DNA of 45,249 bases from positions 1 through 45,249 of the forward strand of contig DATJYL010000081.1 of the NCBI GenBank assembly GCA_035499655.1. Reading direction: 5' to 3'. The notes beneath the pieces are model-generated. The model saw only the letters and a program-made list of their open reading frames with translations. It was not told the DNA's origin and searched no databases. Of this stretch, positions 24,712 through 33,576 are shown one piece after another. Position 1 is the first letter of the stretch; each line of letters starts with the position of its first letter. Origin of the DNA: Pirellulales bacterium. GTDB taxonomy: Bacteria > Planctomycetota > Planctomycetia > Pirellulales > JADZDJ01. The position numbers and the translations under genes are program-made.

Positions 24712-25806
24712 ATGCAGCCACTTCAACAACCTCCACAGCATATCGTCGGCCGCGGGGCCCAAATCGAGCCGACCAATCGGTTCGAAAAAGTTTCCACCCA
24801 CGCCGATTGGCAGCAGCTCGAACACGACGAATTGGCCGCCCAAAACCAGCGCCGCATTCCCACCGAATTCTTCCCCGACCACACCCGCAGCCTCATCACT
24901 CACAACGACAGCCCCGACATTCCATTCACGCACAGCATCAATCCTTATCGAGGTTGTGAGCATGGCTGCGCCTACTGTTACGCTCGCCCCGGACACGAAT
25001 ACCTGGGCATGAACGCCGGCCTCGATTTTGAAACCAAAGTGCTGTACAAGCCCGATGCCGCCCGCCTGCTCCGCGCCGAACTATGCAAACCGTCGTGGAA
25101 TGGCCGCGAAGTCATCGCCATGTCCGGCGTGACCGATTGCTACCAACCCGCCGAGCGCCGCCTGAAAATCACCCGCTCTTGCATCGAAGTTCTAGTCGAA
25201 GCCCGCCAAGCGTTTGGCATCATCACCAAAAACGCCCTCATCCTGCGCGATCTTGATTTGCTCGCCCCTCATGCTGCGCAGAGAATGTGCGCGATCAATC
25301 TTTCCGTCACCACACTCGATGCTGATTTAGCTCGCGATCTGGAACCGCGCACCAGTCCCCCAGACAGCCGGCTGCGCGCTGTGAAAGAACTTTCCACCGC
25401 CGGTGTACCAGTGCGCGTCATGGTCGCACCCATCATTCCCGGCCTTACCGACGTAGAAATCCCCGCCATTTTGGAAGCCGCCGCCCAGGCCGGCGCTTGT
25501 GGCGCAGGCTGGCAAATGTTGCGGCTCCCCTGGGCCGTGCGACCAATTTTCGAAGATTGGCTGGCCCGCAACCGGCCGCTGCAGCGAGACCGTGTAATCG
25601 CCCGCATTCAAGATGTCCGCGGCGGGAAAATGAATGATTACCAATTCGGCCGCCGCATGCGTGGTCAAGGCGAATACACCGACGGCATCGCCGACACGTT
25701 CCGCGTCTTCAAACACAAGTTCGGCCTGAACCGCGACCTGCCGCCGCTCGACACCACCCAATTCCACCCCCCGCGCTCCGCCGACGGCCAACTCACGCTG
25801 TTTTAA
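24712..25806 (+). CDS. PA0069-family radical SAM protein
   Basis: 364 residues from ATG 24712; an upstream TTG (24655) would add 19 residues. The family opening IVGRGAQIEPTNRFEKV and IPTEFFPDHTRSLITHND is followed by the radical SAM cluster-binding motif CEHGCAYC in the setting SINPYRG-CEHGCAYC-YARP, with HEYLGMNAGLDFETKVLYK after it. Later parts (MSGVTDCYQPAERRLKITR, INLSVTTLD, MVAPIIPGLTD) fit the SPL-like subgroup of radical SAM enzymes. The reaction is unknown. It is a stand-alone gene divergent from a one-TM protein gene, with rarA 161 bases downstream on the same strand. Confidence 0.93.
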   Translation: MQPLQQPPQHIVGRGAQIEPTNRFEKVSTHADWQQLEHDELAAQNQRRIPTEFFPDHTRSLITHNDSPDIPFTHSINPYRGCEHGCAYCYARPGHEYLGMNAGLDFETKVLYKPDAARLLRAELCKPSWNGREVIAMSGVTDCYQPAERRLKITRSCIEVLVEARQAFGIITKNALILRDLDLLAPHAAQRMCAINLSVTTLDADLARDLEPRTSPPDSRLRAVKELSTAGVPVRVMVAPIIPGLTDVEIPAILEAAAQAGACGAGWQMLRLPWAVRPIFEDWLARNRPLQRDRVIARIQDVRGGKMNDYQFGRRMRGQGEYTDGIADTFRVFKHKFGLNRDLPPLDTTQFHPPRSADGQLTLF

Positions 25807-25873
25807 TCCTCACCGCGTTCATTCACGTTCACCGAACCAACGGATACAATAAACCAGTCGGTTCCCACACAAA

Positions 25874-25940
25874 TCTCCGACCTCCGACTTTCTGCCTTCT
25901 GCTTTCCGCCTTCTGCCTTTTTTCCTTCCGCCTTCGTTTC
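25874..25940. repeat. Pyrimidine-rich low-complexity tract
   Basis: On the plus strand nearly every base is C or T with scattered G: imperfect repeats of CTTCTGCCTT and CTTCCGCCTT units occur about five times, ahead of rarA (start 25968). It probably arose by slippage. The strand bias is strong enough to favour unusual DNA structure, but no function is shown. It lies in the rarA leader and could affect rarA translation. Confidence 0.6.
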
Positions 25941-25967
25941 GTCCATCGACCCCTGACCACTTCCGCC

Positions 25968-27290
25968 ATGTCCCTCTTCGCCGCCGCCGAAGCCGAAAAC
26001 CGCCGCCAGGCCCAACCGCTGGCGGCACGCATGCGCCCCGAATCGCTCGACGACTTCGTCGGCCAGGAGCATTTCCTGGGCGAAGGAAAATTGTTGCGCC
26101 GCCTGTTGGCCGCAGACCGCTTGGGCTCGGTCATTTTTTACGGCCCGCCCGGCACCGGCAAAACAACGCTGGCGCATCTGTTGGCGACGGCCAGCCGCAG
26201 CATGTTTCAGCCCATGAGCGCCGTCGCCAGCGGCGTAAAAGAACTGCGCGAAGTGCTCGACGAAGCCCGCGACCGTCTCGCCGCCGCCGGCCAACGCACG
26301 CTGCTATTCATTGACGAAATTCATCGCTTCAACCGCGCCCAGCAAGATGTGCTCCTGCCCGACGTGGAAGAAGGCGTGGTAATATTGGTCGGCGCCACCA
26401 CCCAAAATCCCTTCTTCGCGCTCACCAGCGCCTTGGTCAGCCGCAGCCGCATTTTCGAGTTCAAACCCCTGTCCATCGACCACATCAAAGCCATCATTCG
26501 CCGCGCTCTGGCCGACGCGCAACACGGCCTCGGCCACGAACAAGTTTCGCTCGACGACGGCGCCCTGCAATTTCTGGCCGAAGTCAGCGATGGCGACGCC
26601 CGCCGCGCCCTGGGCGCTTTGGAAATCGGCGTCCTCTCGTCACCCGAGCGCCCGTTGCGGTTCACCAAAGCGCTGGCGCAAGAATCGGTGCAGCGCAAGG
26701 CCGTCGACTACGATGCCAGCGGCGACGCCCATTACGACGCTGCCAGCGCGCTCATCAAAAGCATCCGCGGCAGCGATCCCGATGCGGCCATTTACTGGCT
26801 GGCCCGCATGCTGGAAGGGGGCGAAGAAGTCCGCTTTCTCACCCGCCGCCTCGTGATTTTAGCCAGTGAAGATGTCGGCAACGCCGATCCGCACGCGCTG
26901 CCGTTGGCCGTCGCCGCCATGCAAGCCTGCGAGTTCGTCGGCTTGCCCGAATGTCAGTTGACGCTGGCCCAAGCGGTGGCTTACTTGGCCTGCGCGCCCA
27001 AAAGCAACGCCGCCACCGTGGCGATCGGCGAAGCCGTGCACGATGTCCGCGACGGCCGATTGCTACCGGTGCCGGTGCAACTGCGCGACAAGCATTACCA
27101 GGGCGCCGAGCGGCTGGGCCACGGCAAAGGCTACGAGTATTCGCACAATGCGCCAGGCGCCATCGCCGCGCAAGACTACTTGGGCATCGAGCGCGAATAC
27201 TATCGCCCCGTCGATCGCGGCTTCGAAAAAGAACTGGCCTCGCGCCTGGAAAAAATTCGCGCCCGCCTGCGCGAAGCAAAAAAACAGTAG
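25968..27290 (+). CDS. rarA: Replication-associated recombination protein RarA
   Basis: 440 residues, the usual length. The AAA+ core shows PLAARMRPESLDDFVGQEHFLG at the N-terminus, Walker A GPPGTGKT (residues 59-66), Walker B LLFIDEIHRFN, sensor GATTQNPFFALTSALVSRSRIFEFKPL, and the C-terminal MgsA/Rad17-like region with WLARMLEGGEEVRFLTRRLVILASEDVGNADP. RarA (MgsA) is a tetrameric DNA-dependent ATPase acting at stalled replication forks. Its TAG stop is part of the left arm of a large inverted repeat. Confidence 0.97.
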   Translation: MSLFAAAEAENRRQAQPLAARMRPESLDDFVGQEHFLGEGKLLRRLLAADRLGSVIFYGPPGTGKTTLAHLLATASRSMFQPMSAVASGVKELREVLDEARDRLAAAGQRTLLFIDEIHRFNRAQQDVLLPDVEEGVVILVGATTQNPFFALTSALVSRSRIFEFKPLSIDHIKAIIRRALADAQHGLGHEQVSLDDGALQFLAEVSDGDARRALGALEIGVLSSPERPLRFTKALAQESVQRKAVDYDASGDAHYDAASALIKSIRGSDPDAAIYWLARMLEGGEEVRFLTRRLVILASEDVGNADPHALPLAVAAMQACEFVGLPECQLTLAQAVAYLACAPKSNAATVAIGEAVHDVRDGRLLPVPVQLRDKHYQGAERLGHGKGYEYSHNAPGAIAAQDYLGIEREYYRPVDRGFEKELASRLEKIRARLREAKKQ

Positions 27291-27366
27291 GAGGGGAATC
27301 CTTTCCCCGACGGCAGCTTTAATGAAGATGCATTCGCGAGGGTCGGCGAAAGGATTCGCCTCCTAC
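27287..27366. repeat. 25-bp inverted repeat filling the rarA-glyA gap
   Basis: Left arm 27287-27311 and right arm 27342-27366 are inverted copies matching at 23 of 25 positions, with a 30-base spacer. The left arm opens GTAGGAGGGGAATCCTTTCC and includes the rarA stop codon; the right arm ends GGATTCGCCTCCTAC, three bases before the glyA stop. The element thus occupies the entire space between two convergent genes. It could be a miniature dispersed element that supplies the rarA stop, or a two-way transcript end; no T-tract is visible. Confidence 0.8.
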
Positions 27367-27369
27367 AAA

Positions 27370-28644
27370 TCAGAAAGCTCCTAATCGCGCCGCCGGTACC
27401 GGAAACTGCTGGCACAACTCGCTCACTTCACCGCGGATTTCCGCCAGCGCCGCTTCATTCTCCGCCGACTTAAGCGCCCGCAAAATCCAAGCGGCAATCG
27501 TTCGCATTTCGTCCGGCCCCATGCCGCGCGTCGTCAGCGCCGGCGTGCCAATCCGCACGCCCGAAGGGTCCATCGGCTTGCGCTCGTCATACGGAATCAT
27601 GTTTTTGTTCACGGTGATGCCCGCCTTGTCGAGCGCCGCTTCCGCCAGCTTGCCGCCGATGCCCAGCGTCGTGACGTCGACCAACATCAAGTGGTTGTCA
27701 GTCCCACCGCTGACTAATCGCAGGCCGCCCGCCATCAGCGCTTCGGCCAGCGCCTTGGCGTTATCCATAATTCGCTGCGCGTAAATTTTGAAGTCGGGCC
27801 GCAGCGCCTCGCCAAAGCACACCGCCTTGCCGGCAATCACGTGCATCAGCGGCCCGCCTTGAATGCCCGGGAACACGTTGCGGTCCAAATCCTTGGCGTA
27901 TTCCGTTTTGCACATGGCCAGCCCGGCCCGCGGACCGCGCAAAGTTTTGTGCGTCGTCGTGGTGACAAAATCGGCGACACCCACGGGATTATCGTGCAAA
28001 CCCGCCGCCACCAACCCGGCGTAATGGGCCATGTCGACGAACAATTTCGCCCCGACTTCCCGCGAGATTTCCGCAAACTTCCCATGCGGAATTTGCCGCG
28101 GATAAGCGCTGGCCCCGGCCACAATCAACTTCGGCTTATGCTCACGGGCCAGCCGCGCCACCTGGTCGAAATCCAATCGGTTAGTATCCCGCGTCACGCC
28201 GTACGCCACGAAGTGATACAGCATGCCCGAAATGTTCAATTTCATGCCATGCGTCAAATGCCCGCCGTGGGCCAGGTCCAAGCCCAACACCGTATCGCCC
28301 GGCTGCACCGCCGAAAGATACACCGCGAAATTCGCCTGACTGCCCGAGTGCGGCTGCACGTTGGCATGCTCCGCGCCGAATAATTGCTTCGCCCGGTTGC
28401 GGGCCAGTTCTTCCACGGTGTCGACATGCTCGCAGCCGCCGTAATACCGCCGGCCCGGATACCCTTCTGCATATTTGTTCGTCAGCACGCTGCCCACCGC
28501 CTGCATCACCGCCGGGCTGACATAATTTTCGCTGGCGATCATTTCCAGCCCGTCTTGCTGCCGCTGCGCCTCGGCATCAATGGCGGCCCAAACATCGGGA
28601 TCTTCCTGCTCAATAAAATTCATGGGCGATTGCAGAAGTGGCAT
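27370..28644 (-). CDS. glyA: Serine hydroxymethyltransferase GlyA
   Basis: 424 residues from ATG 28644; the ATG at 28623 (417 residues) is equally plausible and is the usual family start region. PLP-fold hallmarks: [65 protein letters not shown], and the PLP-lysine motif [15 protein letters not shown] (Lys233 counting from 28644). The enzyme interconverts serine and glycine while charging tetrahydrofolate, and can accept glycine made from glyoxylate, so it fits downstream of the glycolate oxidase encoded in this window, though the genes are not linked in an operon. Upstream codons in the open frame are not family-like. Confidence 0.96.
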   Translation of the reverse strand: MPLLQSPMNFIEQEDPDVWAAIDAEAQRQQDGLEMIASENYVSPAVMQAVGSVLTNKYAEGYPGRRYYGGCEHVDTVEELARNRAKQLFGAEHANVQPHSGSQANFAVYLSAVQPGDTVLGLDLAHGGHLTHGMKLNISGMLYHFVAYGVTRDTNRLDFDQVARLAREHKPKLIVAGASAYPRQIPHGKFAEISREVGAKLFVDMAHYAGLVAAGLHDNPVGVADFVTTTTHKTLRGPRAGLAMCKTEYAKDLDRNVFPGIQGGPLMHVIAGKAVCFGEALRPDFKIYAQRIMDNAKALAEALMAGGLRLVSGGTDNHLMLVDVTTLGIGGKLAEAALDKAGITVNKNMIPYDERKPMDPSGVRIGTPALTTRGMGPDEMRTIAAWILRALKSAENEAALAEIRGEVSELCQQFPVPAARLGAF

Positions 28645-28736
28645 GGGATGGTTTGGAAGTGAATTGACGGATGGATGAAATCGACGACCGAAAATCACCG
28701 CACGCTGAATAATTGTCGGCGCTGCAATGCACATCG

Positions 28737-30086
28737 TCAATCCGTCGAAATGTTCACTTCCGCCTGTCCGGCGTTGTCGCTGAGTTCACCCGCGGAATCG
28801 TTCACTCGCAAATACAGCGTGCCGGTTTCGTAGGGCGTAATTGTCGCTGCCAGACCCACCACAATCGGATTCACCAGCGAACTAACCGCGTGGTCAGTAT
28901 GTTCCGGATGCACGGCCCCCAGCATTAAACCCAGCGGCCGCCCATGAATATAACGCACCGAAACGCCGTTCGGTTCGCTGATCCACGGCTTGGGATCGCT
29001 GGCCACTTGAAATCGCCCGCTCGCCGTCAGTTTGTAGGTTTTCCCCGCTTCCAGTAGCACGCCGCTGTTCTGCCAACCCCGGTCGGCCTGCACTTCAACA
29101 CGACGGTTTTGCGAGCCCAAAGGTTCGCCCGGCGTAAAGTCGATGGCCATGCGACCAAAATCGTAACTGTAATCTAAATTGGCGACAAACACTTCCCACT
29201 CTTCTTCCAAGTGCGGGTAATCGTCGCCGTATGCGGCCACCAAATCGGCGTTGAAGTGGTTATGCACGCTCAGCCGTCCCTGCATTTGCCAAAACTTATC
29301 GCGGTACTTCGGATGCCCATCCAAAAACGCGCACGCCGCCCACGACCAGCCATACGGTTCCACATGCAAATGGGCCAAGCGGTCGTAAGCCATCACATCC
29401 GCCAGGCGCATGGCCCGATGCTGTTCAAAATCTTTCTGCACAATTTCAATCCGGCCTAGCTTGGGCACCTCGGCGGCGTGCTGCGGAAAGTAAGGCAATT
29501 GCAATTTGCCCTGTTCCCAATGGTGCGTGCCCAACAATTCCGCCATCCCTTCGATGTACCACGGTGGCGCATTGCTCCCCACCAGCGAGAACATGAACCC
29601 ATGCACCCCCTCGTGCAACAATAAATGCCGCCGATAGTACGGGCTGGTTTGGTTGTACAGCCAACACTCATGTCCGCGAGTATACCCGTTGAGAAATTTC
29701 GGCAAATCGGCCGGCATCAGCCCCGCGTCGATAAATCGCTGTGGATTGTCGATGATCGACGCCCGCATTTTCCAATCCGGATACCGCGCCGCATCGAGCC
29801 CAAAATACTTGCACCACAATTCAAACGCCTGGTCAAACACTTGCGGCAATTCATCAACTTCCGGCACAGTGGGCAAATCGGTGTACAACACCAGCCGCCG
29901 GCTTTCCAGCTTGCGAATGCCCAAAGCCCGCACCGCGGCTTCGTCGACGGCGGCAAAGAGCGGCGCAGAAGAAACCAATGCGCCTTGATTCGCGCCGCCG
30001 GCCGTTTGCGCCCAAGCGCTGCCGCAACTGCACACCAGCGCCGCCGCCAACAAGCCCACGCTGGCCAACCCAATGCGAAAAAACAT
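28737..30086 (-). CDS. Secreted HExxH protein with LecA-like C-terminal domain
   Basis: 449 residues with an N-terminal signal peptide (about 1-27, ending SAWAQ). Residues about 60-320 contain a likely zincin: HEGVH at 158-162 and an acidic downstream helix [11 protein letters not shown] with Glu179 as a possible third ligand, the gluzincin arrangement of DUF1570-like planctomycete proteins. Residues about 330-449 are beta-rich and close to the galactose-binding PA-IL/LecA lectin: [29 protein letters not shown], then [40 protein letters not shown] protease carrying its own sugar-binding module would act on glycosylated surface or algal material. The LecA likeness is by eye and the calcium-site residues are not all verified. 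Confidence 0.75.
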   Translation of the reverse strand: MFFRIGLASVGLLAAALVCSCGSAWAQTAGGANQGALVSSAPLFAAVDEAAVRALGIRKLESRRLVLYTDLPTVPEVDELPQVFDQAFELWCKYFGLDAARYPDWKMRASIIDNPQRFIDAGLMPADLPKFLNGYTRGHECWLYNQTSPYYRRHLLLHEGVHGFMFSLVGSNAPPWYIEGMAELLGTHHWEQGKLQLPYFPQHAAEVPKLGRIEIVQKDFEQHRAMRLADVMAYDRLAHLHVEPYGWSWAACAFLDGHPKYRDKFWQMQGRLSVHNHFNADLVAAYGDDYPHLEEEWEVFVANLDYSYDFGRMAIDFTPGEPLGSQNRRVEVQADRGWQNSGVLLEAGKTYKLTASGRFQVASDPKPWISEPNGVSVRYIHGRPLGLMLGAVHPEHTDHAVSSLVNPIVVGLAATITPYETGTLYLRVNDSAGELSDNAGQAEVNISTD

Positions 30087-30172
30087 AGAATAATTGCCGG
30101 ACCAAATTCACTGAAATCGAATTTTTCGCCGCTTTCTTTATTGTAACTTCCGCCAGGTAAATCCGGGGCCGC

Positions 30173-30565
30173 ATGATGAATCGCCCACAAATTTCGACAT
30201 ATCGCCTCGGTTCCCCGCGAACAAAGCACGAAGGCCTGCGTCTGGGCACGGTCCGGCATCTGCCGCGCGGTGTCCCTCGCAGTGAATATGCCCGGCGCGA
30301 CTTCTTCGACGTCTGGCTCCCGCTGGTCGCCCCCAGCCGGGAATTGCTCGCCGCATTCAAAGACGGCAAAAAAACTCCGCAACAATTCTTTCGCGCTTAT
30401 CAAGCGGAAATGCAGCGCCCCGAAGCCCGGCACACCATCGAATTGCTCGCCGCCATCAGCCGCCGCACCCCAATTGCGGTCGGCTGCTTCTGCGAAGACG
30501 AAACCCGCTGCCACCGCTCAGTCCTGATCGAACTGATTCGTGCCGCCGGCAAACACTTGCCGTAA
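30173..30565 (+). CDS. DUF488 (YeaO-type) protein
   Basis: 130 residues from one of two adjacent ATGs (30173 or 30176). Family marks are LGTVRHLPRGVPRSEYARRDFFDVWLPLVAPSRELLAAF, where family members usually show a similar RG(V/L)-x-K-x(n)-D-x-W-x-x-x-(L/V)-AP-S segment, and the end VGCFCEDETRCHRSVLIELI, with the Cys-x-Cys ... CHR pattern. DUF488 proteins are small, cytosolic, of unknown activity. Stop is two bases from the end of the converging nucleotidyltransferase gene. Confidence 0.9.
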   Translation: MMNRPQISTYRLGSPRTKHEGLRLGTVRHLPRGVPRSEYARRDFFDVWLPLVAPSRELLAAFKDGKKTPQQFFRAYQAEMQRPEARHTIELLAAISRRTPIAVGCFCEDETRCHRSVLIELIRAAGKHLP

Positions 30566-30567
30566 CT

Positions 30568-31218
30568 TCAACCGCCCGCAGATTCATCAAGTCGGGCCAG
30601 TAATTGCTCCAGCCGCGTCACATATTGTCGATGTACTGCGGCCAGATGCTCTCGTAGCGGTTCAACTTGCTCCGGATTTTCTCGCAACAGTTCCAGAATA
30701 TCGGCCTCGTCGCGCAGCCGGCCGGCCGCCAATTTAAGTTCCACCAAAGCGGGCAGCGAAATGTAGCGCAACTGCCCACGAACGCCCCCCATCAAACTCG
30801 GGTGGGCAATCGTCGTCGGCGCGGGGTGCGTCATGGTGCCAGGCCGCTCCCCCTCGGGCAAAATATCGACGTCGATTCCCGTCTCTCGATGTTGCAGCTT
30901 AGGCCAACGTCCTGCCGGTTGATTGAGGATAACAAATCCGCTCACCGACGCCGTTTTGAGAAAATCGTCGATGCGATCGCGCGGCAACACCATGTCAATG
31001 TCTTGCGTCACACGGCCAACGTACCCGTGCCGCCAAACGGCCCAACCGCCGCCCACCACCGCTTCGCAATCGCACGCGGCCAGCACCAGATCCAGCGCCT
31101 TCACCACGCGTCCATATCGGCCCGGCAAATCCTGCGGCTGTAGCATGCGATTTCTTCCTGCCGCTAAAGCGTCGGCCAATTCCAACTGCTGCGCCAAAAA
31201 ATCTGCGGTGATCTGCAT
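30568..31218 (-). CDS. Nucleotidyltransferase-like protein
   Basis: 216 residues from ATG 31218. The core motif AVVGGGWAVWRHGYVGRVTQDIDMVLPRDRIDDFL has the glycine-rich helix and the D-x-D (Asp-Ile-Asp) metal pair of the polymerase-beta-like nucleotidyltransferase fold, and VELKLAAGRLRDEADILELLR near residue 180 is typical of AbiEii/MNT-like stand-alone members. Some such proteins are toxin halves of toxin-antitoxin pairs, but no antitoxin partner gene is adjacent, so I do not call it a TA system. Convergent with DUF488, upstream of the helicase end on the same strand. Confidence 0.8.
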   Translation of the reverse strand: MQITADFLAQQLELADALAAGRNRMLQPQDLPGRYGRVVKALDLVLAACDCEAVVGGGWAVWRHGYVGRVTQDIDMVLPRDRIDDFLKTASVSGFVILNQPAGRWPKLQHRETGIDVDILPEGERPGTMTHPAPTTIAHPSLMGGVRGQLRYISLPALVELKLAAGRLRDEADILELLRENPEQVEPLREHLAAVHRQYVTRLEQLLARLDESAGG

Positions 31219-31322
31219 AGAGCGGTCTCGAACTCCCCAGAATTCTATCTCGCCGTTCGCGATGTTGCAAAACGACACCACCGCCGGGCTGAACGATGCA
31301 CCTGCTGCCCTGAATCAGCCCC

Positions 31323-32726
31323 TCAAAGCGCCCGGCGATAGCGCTTGGTTGCCGGTTTCGCTGCCGCGGCCGGCGGTGGCGATGCGCTCTTTGGTTCGGA
31401 GCCTGTTCCGGCTGCTCCCGCTTCACTTGCGTTGGCGGCCTCTGTCGCCGCCGCGCCGGCGCTGGGCTGGCTATACTCCTCCTGGCTGTTTCCCCAACCG
31501 CCGCCGGGTCTCCACTGCACGGGGCCGCTATGGGCCGGAATGCCCGTCGTGTCGGCCGGTTTTCCCGCGTTGGAAATGCCCGGCATTTCATCGCGATGCA
31601 GAAGCCGGTTGATTCTCATCTCAATCCGCGTCAATTCGTTTCCTTCCTCGGGAGTGACAAACGAGTACGCCACGCCTTCCCGCCCCATGCGGCCGGTGCG
31701 CCCCACGCGGTGCACGTAATCATCGCAGAATTGGGGCAAATCGTAGTTGATAATGTGCGAAATCCCCGATACGTCGATGCCGCGTCCCACCACGTCGGTG
31801 GCCACTAAATACCGCACCTCGCCCGCTCGAAACGCGGCCATCACGCGATCGCGCGCCCCCTGGTGCAAATCGCCATGAATCGTGGCCGCTTCGGACAGCT
31901 TTTTCGAAAGCCGCTGATACACTTTTTCCGTTCCCCTCTTGGTCCGGCAAAAAATAATCGCCTGCCGAGGCTGCTCGCGCTGCAGCAGCTTCTCCAGCAG
32001 CTCGAATTTGCGGTTGGCGTCGACCGTGAAATAAAATTGCTCGATCGTCTCCACCGCCACGTCCTTGGGCGAAAAATTCTGCACTTCCGGATCGCGCATG
32101 TAGCGCTTCGCCAGCCGTTCCACCGGCGGCGGCACCGTCGCAGAAAGCAGCAGCGTTTGCCGCGATTGGGGGCAGTTCCGCAGAATTTTTTCGATGTCCG
32201 GCCGGAAGCCGATGTCCAACATCCGGTCTGCCTCGTCCAGCACCACCATTTTCAAATCGCGCAGTCCCAAAGTGCCCCGCGCCAAATGGTCCAGCACCCT
32301 TCCCGGAGTGCCGATGACCACTTCCACGCCGCGGCGAAGTTTTTCGATTTGCCCCTTGATCGGCTTGCCGCCGTATAAGGCCACCGCATGCACTTTGCGC
32401 CCATGCGACAGCTTGATGACTTCTTCGCGCACTTGCACGGCCAGTTCGCGCGTCGGTACCAACACCAGCGCTTGCGGACCGGGATGTTTTTTCCCCAAAT
32501 CAAGCTGCTCTAATATCGGTATGGCGAACGCCGCCGTTTTTCCGGTCCCGGTACGGGCTTGGCCCAGCACGTCAACTCCGGCCAAGGCCCGTGGAATCAA
32601 GCCGGCCTGAATTGGCGTCGGTTGCGAGTATTCCGCAGCAGCCAGCGCCGCCAGCATCGTGGTTGAAAGATTTAGCTGATCGAATCGGGTCGATTGATCC
32701 AGCACACTGGTTGCCGTATCGGTCAC
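31323..32726 (-). CDS. DEAD-box RNA helicase, RhlE type
   Basis: 467 residues. The helicase motifs are complete: Q motif with YSQPTPIQ, motif I ARTGTGKT, Ib/GG LYGGKPI, motif Ib TPGRVLDHL, motif II DEAD in VLDEADRMLDIGF, motif III SAT, and motif VI HRVGRTGRMGREG. RhlE-like proteins remodel RNA in ribosome assembly and cold adaptation. After the helicase core come about 80 residues that are Gly/Ala/Glu/Pro-rich, with a final basic KPATKRYRRAL, longer than minimal RhlE and probably disordered. Gene is monocistronic with no partner evident. Confidence 0.95.
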   Translation of the reverse strand: MTDTATSVLDQSTRFDQLNLSTTMLAALAAAEYSQPTPIQAGLIPRALAGVDVLGQARTGTGKTAAFAIPILEQLDLGKKHPGPQALVLVPTRELAVQVREEVIKLSHGRKVHAVALYGGKPIKGQIEKLRRGVEVVIGTPGRVLDHLARGTLGLRDLKMVVLDEADRMLDIGFRPDIEKILRNCPQSRQTLLLSATVPPPVERLAKRYMRDPEVQNFSPKDVAVETIEQFYFTVDANRKFELLEKLLQREQPRQAIIFCRTKRGTEKVYQRLSKKLSEAATIHGDLHQGARDRVMAAFRAGEVRYLVATDVVGRGIDVSGISHIINYDLPQFCDDYVHRVGRTGRMGREGVAYSFVTPEEGNELTRIEMRINRLLHRDEMPGISNAGKPADTTGIPAHSGPVQWRPGGGWGNSQEEYSQPSAGAAATEAANASEAGAAGTGSEPKSASPPPAAAAKPATKRYRRAL

Positions 32727-32874
32727 TGAATTCGCTGCCAGAAGAGCTTGAAGAAGCGGGTTGATCGCCCCCCGCGCAAGAATGAATCACTATTTACATT
32801 ACACGCAACTCTAACATGCCAAACAAGTTTGGTCAATGTCGCGCCGTCGTCCACGGAACAGCGGCCCGACCATG

Positions 32875-32916
32875 AAAAAATAGGTCGGTCTGTGCCGCAA
32901 GCGCGCAGACCGACCT
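32875..32916 (-). terminator. Intrinsic terminator behind the small basic gene
   Basis: On the minus strand the hairpin AGGTCGGTCTG ... CAGACCGACCT (11-bp perfect stem, loop of 13 bases with extra GC pairing possible) is followed by ATTTTTT. It starts 47 bases after the stop of the 33-residue gene. This is the clearest intrinsic terminator in the window and shows that the tiny gene is a transcription unit of its own. Confidence 0.85.
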
Positions 32917-32962
32917 TTCTCGTCGGAATCAAACAACGATTAGCATACGCCTATTGGGGCGC

Positions 32963-33064
32963 TTACCATCGCCGGCTGCTCTTTTTCTTTGCAGAACGCT
33001 TGCTCGCCTTTTTTTTCGGTGAGCGTTTCGATTTTCGAGCACTGGATTTCTTCTTGGCTGCCAT
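32963..33064 (-). CDS. 33-residue Lys/Ser/Arg-rich basic protein
   Basis: A short gene missed by usual length cut-offs: ATG at 33064, TAA at 32965-32963. The product opens MAAKKKSSARKSKRSPKKKA and ends SSRRW, with more than half of its residues Lys or Arg and most others Ser or Ala. It has a strong AGGAG ribosome site nine bases before the start and its own hairpin terminator, so I consider it real. The composition resembles bacterial histone-H1-like tails (Hc1/AlgP-type) or ribosome-associated basic peptides, which bind nucleic acid. No classical DNA-binding fold is possible in 33 residues. The neighbouring helicase gene is on the same strand but separated by the terminator. Confidence 0.78.
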   Translation of the reverse strand: MAAKKKSSARKSKRSPKKKASKRSAKKKSSRRW

Positions 33065-33576
33065 ATCTATTGGCTCCTGAACTAGCGAGCACCACATGCA
33101 AACAAATCAGCGGTCGAGCCTGGGGTGCTCCGGTTCAGGCCGGTTCCGCCAACAACACGTTCTAGTTCGATGACGCACTAATCCCGAAGTCGCTGTTTCC
33201 TACGGCACGGCGACTTTCGATCTGCAATCCAAGTTCCCGAGGGTGGCCAGTCGACAAAACTTGCCTGTGGCTGGCCTAACAACTACTCCCATGCAGGCCA
33301 TTGAAACACGATCCCCAGAAATCTGTCAATACGAGTTTGCCGCGCCATCAATCTGACGCGCCTTGGAACTTCGACGTGTCATTCTTGCGCCCCAGTAGGT
33401 TTCGCAACATGAGTTTCAATCGCTTCGCATCGGGCGGCTGGAAGGCGCTTTACCCGACCCGCTTGGAGACGAACCCGCAGGCGAATATGATTGTCCTGTC
33501 TTCCAGTACAATGCCGTGCGTGGTTCGTGTTTCTTGCCAGCCGCTTTCCGTTCATTGCAGCCCAAGGATTTCGCCC
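33065..33576. other. 512-bp gap between divergent genes
   Basis: This must hold the promoters of the 33-residue gene (minus) and the aminotransferase (plus). From 33301 the frame of the aminotransferase is open back to a TTG, but the translation has no protein character. A weak GGCCAG ... CTGGCC inverted pair occurs at 33245-33276. I can support no RNA gene or riboswitch here. Confidence 0.4.
33074..33078 (-). promoter_or_regulatory. Strong ribosome binding site of the 33-residue gene
   Basis: Minus-strand AGGAG stands nine bases before the ATG at 33064. It is one of the best Shine-Dalgarno matches in the window, where many genes have none, and it decides the start of this very short gene. 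Confidence 0.8.

Noticed and set aside
30568-31218. Nucleotidyltransferase gene as half of a toxin-antitoxin pair
   Set aside because: No small partner gene is adjacent or overlapping; the neighbour on one side is a convergent DUF488 gene and on the other a helicase.
33301-33576. 92-codon N-terminal extension of the aminotransferase from a TTG
   Set aside because: Translation of this part is not protein-like and the family start with a good ribosome site is at 33577.
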